A DNA stretch of 64,000 nucleotides from Rosistilla ulvae. Lineage in GTDB: Bacteria; Planctomycetota; Planctomycetia; Pirellulales; Pirellulaceae. Position 1 is the first letter of the stretch. Each line of letters begins with the position of its first letter. The stretch is taken from positions 2,170,001-2,234,000 of the forward strand of contig NZ_CP036261.1 in assembly GCF_007741475.1 (NCBI RefSeq), given 5' to 3'. The notes beneath the pieces were generated by a model, which was not told where the DNA came from, ran no database searches, and saw only the letters and a program-made list of their open reading frames with translations. A program made the position numbers and the translations under genes. Of this stretch, positions 56,092 to 64,000 are shown one piece after another.

Positions 56092-57126
56092 ATGCGCGGA
56101 CCGGTTCGTACCACAACAGCGATCCTATTTGCTTTGATCGCGAATTGGGCAGGGGCCCAAGATGCGGGGACGCTGGAAACGTTCGCGGCCCGCGATACGC
56201 TCTCCGCCTTGCAAGATCCTAGCTCCGACGCCACGGCCTGTCTGGAAGGCTTTGCCTGGCCCACGGCGAACTTCGACGTCACTGTTGAAACGGTCGACGG
56301 CGATGCTTCGCCGCGAAGCGTGCGGTTCCCATCGCCGTTGGATACCGGCAACCCAATCAATGATCGGGTGACGATGAAATGGTATGTGGCCAAGGGGCCT
56401 CAAGGCGAGACATTAAATCGCCCCGCGGTCTTGGTGGCCCATGAATCGGGATCGGGGATGACCGTTGGCCGGTTGGTCGCCAAAACGCTTTCACTGTACG
56501 GCGTACATGCTTTCTTGATCCACTTGCCACATTACGGGGACCGTCGCGATCGGACGCTCAAGCCGGAAGACCAAGACGTGGTCAAAACGATGCGTCAGGC
56601 AGTCGTCGATGTCCGCCGCGGCCGCGATGCGATCGCCGTTCTGCCCGATGTCGATGCTTCGCATATCGGATTGCAAGGAACCAGCTTAGGCGGCTTTGTC
56701 GCGGCCCTGTCGGGAAGTCTGGACGACGGATTTGAGAAGGTCTACATCACGCTGGCCGGAGGCGACTTTCACAGTCTGTTGACCAATGGCGTTAACGAAG
56801 CGGCCAAGATGCGCCAGAAGCTTGCCGACGCTGGGTACACCGGTGAAAAATTGCGGCAACTGGTCCAACAGGTCGAACCGCTGCGGATCGCGCATCGCTT
56901 GGACCCTCAACGGACGTGGATGTTCACGGGATCACAGGACCGCGTGGTGCCGATGGCCAATGCCCAGGCGCTGGCCAAGGCAGCGAAAATTTCCGCGGAA
57001 CATCACGTGATCGTTCCGGCGAATCACTATTCGGCGATCCTCTATTTTCCGACGATCATCGATCTTATCGTTCGCCAAAGCTTGCCCGCCGATGCCATCC
57101 CGGCGGCGTTGAAGTCCGATTCGTAA
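56092..57126 (+). CDS. Secreted alpha/beta hydrolase
   Basis: 344 residues with a signal peptide (TTTAILFALIANWAGAQ). The nucleophile elbow is LQGTSLGGFVAALS (Ser about residue 203), the oxyanion-type turn HESGSGMTVG precedes it, and Asp and His candidates are in TGSQDRVVPMANA and VPANHYSAIL. This is the complete triad arrangement of alpha/beta hydrolases, near the dienelactone hydrolase/peptidase S9-like group. Exported, so it acts on a periplasmic or external ester or peptide; the substrate is unknown. It lies 68 nt after the FtsQ-like gene. Confidence 0.72.
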   Translation: MRGPVRTTTAILFALIANWAGAQDAGTLETFAARDTLSALQDPSSDATACLEGFAWPTANFDVTVETVDGDASPRSVRFPSPLDTGNPINDRVTMKWYVAKGPQGETLNRPAVLVAHESGSGMTVGRLVAKTLSLYGVHAFLIHLPHYGDRRDRTLKPEDQDVVKTMRQAVVDVRRGRDAIAVLPDVDASHIGLQGTSLGGFVAALSGSLDDGFEKVYITLAGGDFHSLLTNGVNEAAKMRQKLADAGYTGEKLRQLVQQVEPLRIAHRLDPQRTWMFTGSQDRVVPMANAQALAKAAKISAEHHVIVPANHYSAILYFPTIIDLIVRQSLPADAIPAALKSDS

Positions 57127-57220
57127 CCGCTGTGCCGTGAAACGGTGCGCGGGGCGCGACCCGCCATTGCCAGTTTTCCCCATCTCCCAAACGCCACATC
57201 CAAGTGCTATCCTTACGCTC

Positions 57221-58075
57221 ATGAAACTCGCAAAATTTAAACAACCCAACGGGCTCGTCGCGGCAGGCATTGTCGACGGCGATGCGATCCAAGCACTCGA
57301 CCTCTCGGCGGGCAAATTCGAAGCGCTATCGGATCTGTTAGACGCAAAAGACATTCCGGCCGCTGTCGATTATTTGCCCAAACGCGACCCGCATTCTTTG
57401 GACAAAGTCCAGTTGTTGCCGCCGATCGATCGCCAAGAGGTTTGGGCGGCGGGTGTTACGTACAAACGCAGCCAAACGGCGCGGATGGAAGAATCCGAAG
57501 CGGCGGCGTCGTGTTACGACCGCGTCTATGTCGCCGATCGCCCCGAGTTGTTTCTCAAGGCGACGCCGCACCGCGTTCGCGGCGATGGCCAGGAATTGCG
57601 GATCCGCACCGACGCGACCTGGAACGTTCCCGAGCCCGAAGTCACATTGGTGCTCAACAGTCGGATGCAGATCGTCGGTTATACGATCGGCAACGACATG
57701 AGTTCTCGCGATATCGAAGGCGAAAATCCGCTGTACCTGCCACAAGCCAAAGTCTATGACCAATGTGCCGGTCTGGGACCTTGGATCACGTTGAGCACCG
57801 CGATGCCGCCGCGCGAACAGATGACGATCGATCTGCAAATCGACCGCGATGGGCAGACCGTCTTCTCGCAATCGACCGCTGCCGATCAGATGGCTCGCAG
57901 CTTTGAAGACTTGGCCAGTTGGTTGGGACGCGACAACAGCTTTCCCAATGGGGCGTTTCTGATGACCGGAACCGGCATCGTCCCAGGAACCGACTTTACG
58001 CTGGCTGCTGGCGATGTGGTTCGAATCTCGATTGCCGGTATCGGCACGTTGACGAATTCTATCGTTCAAGGCTAA
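57221..58075 (+). CDS. Fumarylacetoacetate hydrolase (FAH) family protein
   Basis: 284 residues from ATG 57221. FAH-family signatures: EVWAAGVTYKRSQTARMEES, ELFLKATPHRVRG, PEPEVTLVLNSRMQIVGY (metal Glu residues), GYTIGNDMSSRDIEGENPLY and a late FPNGAFLMTGTGIVPG. These enzymes cleave or hydrate acylpyruvates or 2-keto-3-deoxy sugar acids using a divalent metal. The following gene is an enolase-superfamily member, so a shared sugar- or aromatic-acid pathway is plausible: the dehydratase would make a 2-keto-3-deoxy acid that this enzyme cleaves. That pairing is inferred. Confidence 0.88.
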   Translation: MKLAKFKQPNGLVAAGIVDGDAIQALDLSAGKFEALSDLLDAKDIPAAVDYLPKRDPHSLDKVQLLPPIDRQEVWAAGVTYKRSQTARMEESEAAASCYDRVYVADRPELFLKATPHRVRGDGQELRIRTDATWNVPEPEVTLVLNSRMQIVGYTIGNDMSSRDIEGENPLYLPQAKVYDQCAGLGPWITLSTAMPPREQMTIDLQIDRDGQTVFSQSTAADQMARSFEDLASWLGRDNSFPNGAFLMTGTGIVPGTDFTLAAGDVVRISIAGIGTLTNSIVQG

Positions 58076-58121
58076 ATCCCCGCACTCACCCTCCTCACTC
58101 TCTCTCCCCGCCTGCCTGCAA

Positions 58122-59465
58122 ATGCTTTCCAACATCCGAATCTGCGACCTTCAAACCAACATCACTCAAAATCCCTATCGCACGCCGATGAAGTTCGGCG
58201 GTCGCGTGGTGTCGGGGGTCGATGTGTTAGATGTCCGCTGCACCGTGGAAACCAAAAGCGGACGCCGCGCCGAGGGCCTCGGATCGATGACGATGGGGAA
58301 CGCGTGGTCCTGGCCCAGCCAAACCGTATCGTCCGACCAAACCTTGGCCGCGATCGAGACGCTTGCCCAACGCCATGCCGCAGCGGCGATGGAAGCGAAA
58401 GTCGAAGGGCATCCGTTGGAGATCTGCCACACGTTGGCGAAGCTATTAAAACCGTTGGCGGCCGATGTCGTCAGCGATGCCAAACTTTCCGAACCGATGC
58501 CGCAATTGGCCTGCCTGTTGGCTGCCAGTCCGTTGGAAGCAGCGCTGTTCGACGCTCAGGGCAAGGCGCTTGGAACCAGCAGCTACCGCCTGCTGGGCAA
58601 AGACTACGTCAACTCCGATCTGCAGCCCTATCTGGGCAATGATTTTGCGGGGCACTACCTGGATGAATTTGTCAGCCCGCAGCCGCAATCGAGCATGCCG
58701 ATCTACCATCTGGTCGGAGCCTTGGATCCGTTGACCGACGTCGATGTCGACCAACCGGTCGGCGATGGGCATCCCGAAACGCTCGCTGCTTGGATCGAAG
58801 CCGATGGATTGACCCATCTTAAGATCAAGCTGGCGGGCGACGATCTGGACTGGGATATCGACCGCGTCGCTCGCGTCAGTCGCGTGGCCAGCGAGAGTTC
58901 CCGCGGGGCGACGACCGATTGGCGATTTTCGCTCGATTTCAACGAACGCTGTGCAAATCAACAGTATGTGATCGACATGCTGCAAGGCGTCGCCAAGGTC
59001 AGCGATGATGCCAACGGACGGATCCAATATATCGAACAGCCAACGCATCGCGATCTGGCTCGGTTCCCCGAAAACACGATGCACGAGGTGACGAAGATGT
59101 TGCCGGTCGTGATCGATGAATCGTTGGTCGATCTGGAAAGTCTGCACCTGTCGCGCGAGTTGGGTTACAGCGGTATCGCGCTGAAAGCTTGCAAGGGGCA
59201 CGCTGAGGCGTTGCTGATGGGAGCCGCGGCGCAGCACTACAAGCTGTTCCTGTGTGTCCAGGACCTCACCTGTATCGGTGCCAACTTCTTGCACTCCGCA
59301 TCGCTTGCCGCTCACATCCCAACCGTGGCCGCGATCGAAGGGAATGGTCGCCAGTATTGCCCAGCCGGAAACGAAGGCTGGGAAAAGAAATTCCCAGGGA
59401 TGTTCGAGATCACCGACGGGACCGTCGAAACCGGCCTGCTCAACGGACCAGGGCTGGGGTACTGA
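58122..59465 (+). CDS. Mandelate racemase/muconate lactonizing enzyme family (enolase superfamily)
   Basis: 447 residues. The capping domain has TPMKFGGRVVSGVDVLDVRC. The barrel carries LKIKLAGDDLDWDIDRV (KxK-type base near THLKIK), FSLDFNERC (Asp ligand), IQYIEQP (Glu ligand) and VVIDESLVD (third ligand), followed by SGIALKACKGHAEAL (a Lys on the opposite side). This is the full acid/base and metal set of the superfamily, likely a sugar-acid dehydratase or a racemase/epimerase. It follows the FAH-family gene by 46 nt. Confidence 0.85.
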   Translation: MLSNIRICDLQTNITQNPYRTPMKFGGRVVSGVDVLDVRCTVETKSGRRAEGLGSMTMGNAWSWPSQTVSSDQTLAAIETLAQRHAAAAMEAKVEGHPLEICHTLAKLLKPLAADVVSDAKLSEPMPQLACLLAASPLEAALFDAQGKALGTSSYRLLGKDYVNSDLQPYLGNDFAGHYLDEFVSPQPQSSMPIYHLVGALDPLTDVDVDQPVGDGHPETLAAWIEADGLTHLKIKLAGDDLDWDIDRVARVSRVASESSRGATTDWRFSLDFNERCANQQYVIDMLQGVAKVSDDANGRIQYIEQPTHRDLARFPENTMHEVTKMLPVVIDESLVDLESLHLSRELGYSGIALKACKGHAEALLMGAAAQHYKLFLCVQDLTCIGANFLHSASLAAHIPTVAAIEGNGRQYCPAGNEGWEKKFPGMFEITDGTVETGLLNGPGLGY

Positions 59466-59833
59466 GAAGCGAGCAAGCGATGAAGTCTGCCGATGCTCCC
59501 TTTGCAAAGCCTCTGCGATCTCGGTGGCTCCGCGTTTCAATCACCTCGTTCCCCACGCCGAATCGCCGCGTGTCGCAAAAGGGGAAACTTTAACGCAGAG
59601 CTGCAGAGAAGACACTTCTTTAGAAGCGGCCAGAAAACCTCTGGTCGGATTGGCACCGCATCTTTAAAACTCGGTTTTCTGTCCGGCTCTAAGCGATTCG
59701 GGGGTGCCTCAAGGTTCCCGTCAATTTGCGATCGGCAAATTCGCGATCGCGGTAGCGGGAAGAGCGATGTTAAGCAGCATGGGCGGTTCGCATCGAACCG
59801 CCACGGTTTGCTAACGCCGGTGGCGAACGTCGC
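59466..59833. other. Convergent intergenic region with hairpins
   Basis: 368 bases between the enolase-superfamily gene and convergent msrA. It contains GGCGGTTCG-cat-CGAACCGCC (59782-59802), a 9-bp perfect stem that likely ends one or both transcripts. No gene was seen. Confidence 0.55.
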
Positions 59834-60481
59834 TTATTCTTTCTTCGCTTTGTCGCCGAAGATCTCTTGGAACTTCTTTACCTTCGGAGCGACGACAAAC
59901 TGGCAATACCCTTGGCCAGGATTCTGATTGAAGTAGTCCTGGTGATAGTCTTCGGCAGGGTAAAAGATCTCCGCTTCGCTGATCTCGGTAACCGCCGGAC
60001 CGCCGGGAAACGCATTCGCCTTGTTCAGTTTGTGCTTGTAGTTTGTCGCAATCTCTTTTTGTTCGTCGTTGTGATAGAAGATCACACTGCGATATTGGGT
60101 GCCTACGTCGTTCCCTTGACGGTTTCGCGTCGTGGGGTCGTGCGTTTTCCAAAACACCTCCAGCAAGGTGTCAAAGCTGACTTTCGCTGGGTCGAAGGTG
60201 ATCTGGCAGACTTCGGCGTGGCCGGTGCGGCCGGTGCAGATCATCTTATAAGTCGGATTGGGAACCCGGCCACCCATGTAGCCCGAGACGATCTTTTCGA
60301 CTCCTTCGAGTCGTTGGAATACCGCTTCGACGCACCAGAAGCACCCGGCACCAAAGGTTGCGACTTGCATGTTGTCTGTTCCTGCTTGGGCAGCCGGTTC
60401 GCTGCTGTTCTGTGGTTCATCGGCCCGAGCGACACCCGCTGTCACCGCGATCAACATCGCCATTGTGATTAAATTACGCAT
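59834..60481 (-). CDS. msrA: Periplasmic peptide-methionine (S)-S-oxide reductase
   Basis: 215 residues with a signal peptide (LITMAMLIAVTAGVARADE). The catalytic motif GAGCFWCVEAVFQRLEGVEK and GYMGG, TGHAEVCQITFDPA and HDPTTRNRQGNDVGTQYRSV are those of MsrA, and a C-terminal GYCQFV supplies a resolving Cys. It repairs S-methionine sulfoxide in exported proteins. No MsrB domain is present. It is monocistronic. Confidence 0.95.
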   Translation of the reverse strand: MRNLITMAMLIAVTAGVARADEPQNSSEPAAQAGTDNMQVATFGAGCFWCVEAVFQRLEGVEKIVSGYMGGRVPNPTYKMICTGRTGHAEVCQITFDPAKVSFDTLLEVFWKTHDPTTRNRQGNDVGTQYRSVIFYHNDEQKEIATNYKHKLNKANAFPGGPAVTEISEAEIFYPAEDYHQDYFNQNPGQGYCQFVVAPKVKKFQEIFGDKAKKE

Positions 60482-60824
60482 CGTGGTCTGTCTCCGTTTC
60501 AGTGGTCTTCAAGGCCGACGTTCTCACTCCGGCTGATCCCTGTATAGTATAGCGATCCGACGACTGGAGGCGAAAGATTACTTGCCTGTCAGCGACTGCA
60601 TGGCCTCCGTCGCCCCTTTGGGGTCGGGATCGATTCCCAGCACTGCGTGCACCACATCGCGGCGATTTCGGCGGCGCGGCGAGACGTTTCAAGCGCACAA
60701 CCGTCAGAAACGAGCGTCGGTGCCGGCCGTTTCGCGCTCTGAGGCAAGATTCGGCGGCGGGTGGGGATTACCATAGATGAGGCTTTCTGCTTCGTAATCC
60801 CACCCCCGCTGTTGCTCTCCGCTG
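60482..60824. other. Divergent intergenic region
   Basis: 343 bases between msrA and the 666-residue protein gene. It should contain both promoters. TATAGTATAG at 60543-60552 is a candidate -10 area, but no matching -35 was identified. No gene was recognised. Confidence 0.45.
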
Positions 60825-62825
60825 ATGATCTCTCCACTTGCCATCCACCTCGGCTGTCGATCGTTTCAACTTTTCGCCTGCCTGTTCTTCGGCATCGTCT
60901 TGGCCGCCCAATCGGCTGTGGCTCGCGAAATTGTGCTGCCCGAGGTGCCAGCGAATTGGCAGACGCTTGCGCAGACCGATCTCGCGGCGCTGCAGGATCA
61001 ATTGACCTCGGTCTTAGAGGCGCAGTGGGATGCAGTGGAGATCGATGCCGACGACGATGCGGTGTCGCTGCTAGCCAAAGCGGATCAGATCTTTGCACTC
61101 AACGCGGCGACGCGGCAACGCATCGATGCGCTCTGGACGTTGAGTGGCCAGATCGGCGCTGCGGCTGATTCGCCCGAGGCTCGTCCGGCGGCTGCGGCTT
61201 TCTTGAAGACGATCTCCGCCTGGGTCGATTTCTCTGGACGCCTGCGTTACGCGACGCGCGAACAGACTCGTCAGACGGTGCGGCGTTTGTCGCGTCCCGA
61301 TGTCGGGCGACTGATCTCTTTGGCGGAGCGTCATCGAGTTGGCATCGTCGCTCCGGCGATTGCATTTGTGTTGGTTCAACCGCCGCCGGGCAGCAGGGCT
61401 CGTCCGTTTGATGATGCTACGCGGCGTCATCTGCTTCGATTGATCCAATCGACTCACGAGATCGATGCCACCGCGTCGCTGTACCAATTTTTGCGTTGGC
61501 CCCACACGCCCGATTGGCTGCAACTGCATCTATTGAACACGCTGCGATCGATCGGGATTTCTCAAGCCTCTTTGACCGACAGCGATCGGTTGTCTCCGGC
61601 AGAGTTGTTGGACGCGGTCCAGCAGATGCCAACTGAAACGCTTTCGGTTGACGATCGCCAACTGCGGATCGACCTGCTGGCGTGGCTCGCCCGCCTGGCC
61701 GACAAGGGAGTCAGCGGCCCGACGTTCCGTTGGGGGCCTGTGGAAATTCAAGCCGGCGATTGGGTCTTGCAACGCAATCCATCGCCATACAATCGCTTCA
61801 CCGATCTTTCCCCCGGCTTGTTCACTCACGTTGGGATCGCGGCGGAAGTAACCGACGAAACGGGAGTCCGCCGGATCGTGATCGTCGATCTTCCCGAAAC
61901 CGGCACCAAAATCGAAGCCGATACCGCCGACGAATTTGTCTCGACCAGCCTGCACTGGATCGTGTTGCGTCATCGCGATCCCAAGTCGGCGGCGGCGATG
62001 GGACGCGTCGCGGCGAAACTGGCTGGTCGAACGTCCGAGTTTGATCTGACCTTTAATACCGCGTTGGTTCACGAGCAACGCGGGATCGTCGATCGCCCCG
62101 ACGAAGCCGTGCGGACCTATTGCGCTGGATTCTTGGCGTTGTGCGCTCAAGAGGCGGGTGTGTCGTGGGAGCAATTATTTCCGCTGGTCGAACGACCGAT
62201 CAACGACCGGTGCGGCGAGAACTTGAAATCGCTGGGGCTGACGATGACCGAATTCCTCTCTCCCAGCGGCCCGCTGTTTTCGCCCGATATGCAAATCGTC
62301 GGCGCCCGGCCACCGATGTACGCTCCCGACAATCAGATCCGCGAAGCTGTCTACGATCAATTCGCCCGCAGGATCTCCGAACGGAAGTTCCAGATGCACG
62401 AGACATCGGCGCAGCGGTTGCGGCAACAGCTAGCCGAACTGAGCAGCGATTACAGCTGGGTTCGGGCGGCGCTCGCCCAAGTCAATGACGTCAGCCCCGC
62501 GATGGATCTAGTCGTTGCCGGACGCGTGGCGACGATCGTCGAGAATTTGGATGCGATCGCCGACAAGCAGTCGGAAGCTTTCAGCGATGCGATGACCTTG
62601 GTTAGCGGACAACGCGTGCCCGCCAAAGCCTCGGCCGAAGAGGCGGCTCGGTTGACGGAGGTCCTGGCGCAGCTGAAGGCAGACCATCCGCAGTGGTTCG
62701 CCGACGCGGCCGCTGGAAAGCTTTCAAGCCGCCAGCTGCAGCAGCTTTTGACGCGGTTTTATGCCGAACAGGGGCAGGCCTCGGTCGACGCGATGTTTTT
62801 TCCGGAATCGCCCGCGCCGCAGTAG
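60825..62825 (+). CDS. Secreted protein with permuted NlpC/P60 (YiiX-like) domain and helical arms
   Basis: 666 residues with a signal peptide (FQLFACLFFGIVLAAQSAVA). A helical first part (to about 300) precedes a papain-like domain in permuted order: GDWVLQRNPSPYNRFTDLSP then LFTHVGIAAEV supplies the His, and TYCAGFLALCAQEAG about 110 residues later supplies the Cys. This His-before-Cys order is typical of YiiX/LRAT-like members of the NlpC/P60 superfamily, which act on cell-wall peptides or acyl groups. The C-terminal 170 residues are helical. The exact reaction is unknown. Confidence 0.7.
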   Translation: MISPLAIHLGCRSFQLFACLFFGIVLAAQSAVAREIVLPEVPANWQTLAQTDLAALQDQLTSVLEAQWDAVEIDADDDAVSLLAKADQIFALNAATRQRIDALWTLSGQIGAAADSPEARPAAAAFLKTISAWVDFSGRLRYATREQTRQTVRRLSRPDVGRLISLAERHRVGIVAPAIAFVLVQPPPGSRARPFDDATRRHLLRLIQSTHEIDATASLYQFLRWPHTPDWLQLHLLNTLRSIGISQASLTDSDRLSPAELLDAVQQMPTETLSVDDRQLRIDLLAWLARLADKGVSGPTFRWGPVEIQAGDWVLQRNPSPYNRFTDLSPGLFTHVGIAAEVTDETGVRRIVIVDLPETGTKIEADTADEFVSTSLHWIVLRHRDPKSAAAMGRVAAKLAGRTSEFDLTFNTALVHEQRGIVDRPDEAVRTYCAGFLALCAQEAGVSWEQLFPLVERPINDRCGENLKSLGLTMTEFLSPSGPLFSPDMQIVGARPPMYAPDNQIREAVYDQFARRISERKFQMHETSAQRLRQQLAELSSDYSWVRAALAQVNDVSPAMDLVVAGRVATIVENLDAIADKQSEAFSDAMTLVSGQRVPAKASAEEAARLTEVLAQLKADHPQWFADAAAGKLSSRQLQQLLTRFYAEQGQASVDAMFFPESPAPQ

Positions 62826-63031
62826 AAGCGGACATCAGCTCGATTGCCCTGTTTTTTCGGCTCGGATCGGCGGCGATGCAACCGCGACGGCGATTCGGCC
62901 GACCCGATAACTTTTCAGTGTCGTAATGCAGACCCGACCGACTCCGTCGATTAGAATGTTTGCTGTCGGTCGGTCGCGAATCGATCGCACGGCCCTTCCC
63001 CGCCTCAGCTTCCTCAGCACACTCAAACGCT

Positions 63032-64000
63032 ATGAACAGACGCTTTGCTCGTGCAATCTGCACGCTGGTTTTGACCTATCCATGCATTTCGGGGCTCACC
63101 GCGTCGGCACAGTTGCCGGTTGCTGAATTGCCGGAAGAGCGCGAGGTCAAATACAGCACCGACATCTATCCGGTCTTAAAGAAAAACTGCGTCGCCTGTC
63201 ACAACGCCAGTCGCGATGAGAGCGGTGTGAATTTGGAATCGGTCGAAAAAATGTTGGCCAGCGACAGTGACGAGCTGTTGGTCGCGGGAAAATCGGACAC
63301 CAGCTGGTTGTTTCTCCTGGCAGCTCACATCGAAGAACCGATCATGCCCCCAGAAGACAACGAAGTCGGCGCGGCACCGCTGAGTCCGATGGAGTTGGCG
63401 TTGTTGAAGCGTTGGATCGATCAAGGAGCCAAGGTCGACGTCGCCAATCCGGGCATGGTGAAATACGAGTGGCAAGCGTTGCCCGCCCATTTGCGTACAG
63501 TCTACGCATCGACGATGTCGGCCGACGGTCGCCTGGCAGCAGCCAGCTTTGGCAATCAGATCCGCGTTTTTGGAAAAAGCTCGTCGGCGCCGATCGCTGA
63601 ATTGTCGAGTGTCGACGAAGCGGGCAAGCCGACGCCGCCGCACCTCGATTTCGTCCAAGACCTCGCCTTCTCGCCGGTCGACAACCGTTTGGTCTCGGCC
63701 GGTTTCCGAAATGTCAAAACCTGGACTCTGAACCCTCCGCAAGCGATCGCGTTGCCGAGCTTCGATCCGGCAGCCAGTTTGTCGCTGGCGATCGATCGCA
63801 CCGGAAGTCAGGTTGCCAACTATACCAAGCAGGGAGAAGTGCAAGTTGCGGCGATCGGATCCGATGCGTGGCAGTGGACTCAGAAGATCGCATTGCCCGA
63901 GGCGTTTGCTGGCGACGCGGCTCCCGCCGTGGTGACAGCGGTCGCTGCCGACGGCAAGACCGCTGCGATCGCTTGGCAGCAAGAACTGCGGATCGTGAAG
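63032..64000 (+). CDS. Cytochrome c plus beta-propeller protein (3' end outside window)
   Basis: 323 codons are present from ATG 63032, and the gene runs off the window. A signal peptide (FARAICTLVLTYPCISGLTA) precedes a planctomycete-type cytochrome c domain: YSTDIYPVLKKNCVACHNAS with heme motif CVACH and a later axial Met candidate in EEPIMPPED. WD40/PQQ-like blades follow (STMSADGRLAAASFGNQIRV, DLAFSPVDNRLVSAGFRNVK). Such proteins are common in planctomycetes, often beside DUF1501/DUF1553 genes; the role in electron transfer or sensing is not settled. Confidence 0.82.
   Translation, partial: MNRRFARAICTLVLTYPCISGLTASAQLPVAELPEEREVKYSTDIYPVLKKNCVACHNASRDESGVNLESVEKMLASDSDELLVAGKSDTSWLFLLAAHIEEPIMPPEDNEVGAAPLSPMELALLKRWIDQGAKVDVANPGMVKYEWQALPAHLRTVYASTMSADGRLAAASFGNQIRVFGKSSSAPIAELSSVDEAGKPTPPHLDFVQDLAFSPVDNRLVSAGFRNVKTWTLNPPQAIALPSFDPAASLSLAIDRTGSQVANYTKQGEVQVAAIGSDAWQWTQKIALPEAFAGDAAPAVVTAVAADGKTAAIAWQQELRIVK

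Overview
The window looks like chromosome of a Pirellulaceae-type planctomycete (Rhodopirellula/Rosistilla-like). The clues are BBP7-like outer-membrane barrels, DUF1559 pilin-like proteins with small partner lipoproteins, a Tat-exported neutral-ceramidase-like protein, a cytochrome c plus beta-propeller protein, GC-rich DNA with many GATC/GATCG words, and dispersed palindromes with the core CGAAGCGCAAGCGAGTGA. No rRNA, tRNA or CRISPR array was recognised. The genus is not certain.

Layout. 1-3.6 kb: the end of a barrel-like gene, a ceramidase-like gene, a decayed Calx-beta adhesin remnant and a small barrel protein. 3.9-5.9 kb: the most unusual locus, a PafA/Dop-family (Pup ligase-like) enzyme with a multi-helix membrane insertion, preceded in the same direction by a 51-codon gene whose product ends in Gly-Gly-Glu like the Pup modifier and which has its own sigma-70-type promoter and Shine-Dalgarno site. 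6-12 kb: methyltransferase, larE, a DapA-like/old-yellow-enzyme pair and an adenylate-kinase-like fusion. 12-15.4 kb: a RelE/ParE-type toxin-antitoxin pair, a sigma/membrane-partner pair and a secreted coiled-coil protein. 15.5-17.6 kb: metG. 17.9-21.2 kb: one polypeptide fusing 2-oxoacid dehydrogenase E1 alpha, E1 beta, a lipoyl domain and a KAS III (FabH) domain. 22-26 kb: glycosyltransferase, IlvD/Edd dehydratase and a SMUG1-type uracil-DNA glycosylase. 26.3-32.1 kb: an exopolysaccharide locus (GT26, GT4, flippase, WcaJ-like primer transferase), followed by a tandem array of 165-bp palindromic units. 32.8-36.5 kb: cdd-deoA and a keto-acid decarboxylase. 36.6-41.7 kb: tsaD, rsmG, cysD and cysNC.

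42-54 kb: a BBP7-like gene whose last 307 bp reappear almost unchanged 10.5 kb downstream. The two copies bracket about 10.2 kb holding an ECF sigma factor, a FecR-like protein, two tandem DUF1559-plus-lipoprotein cassettes, a large putative glycoside hydrolase and a DUF2961/GH172 protein. This is best read as a polysaccharide-use island acquired by recombination. 54-64 kb: a murB-like gene with an altered active site, an FtsQ/POTRA-like protein, a hydrolase, an FAH-family/enolase-superfamily pair, msrA, a permuted NlpC/P60-like protein and the start of a cytochrome c/beta-propeller gene.

Identifications rest on motif recognition by eye. No database search was run, so statements about novelty are provisional.
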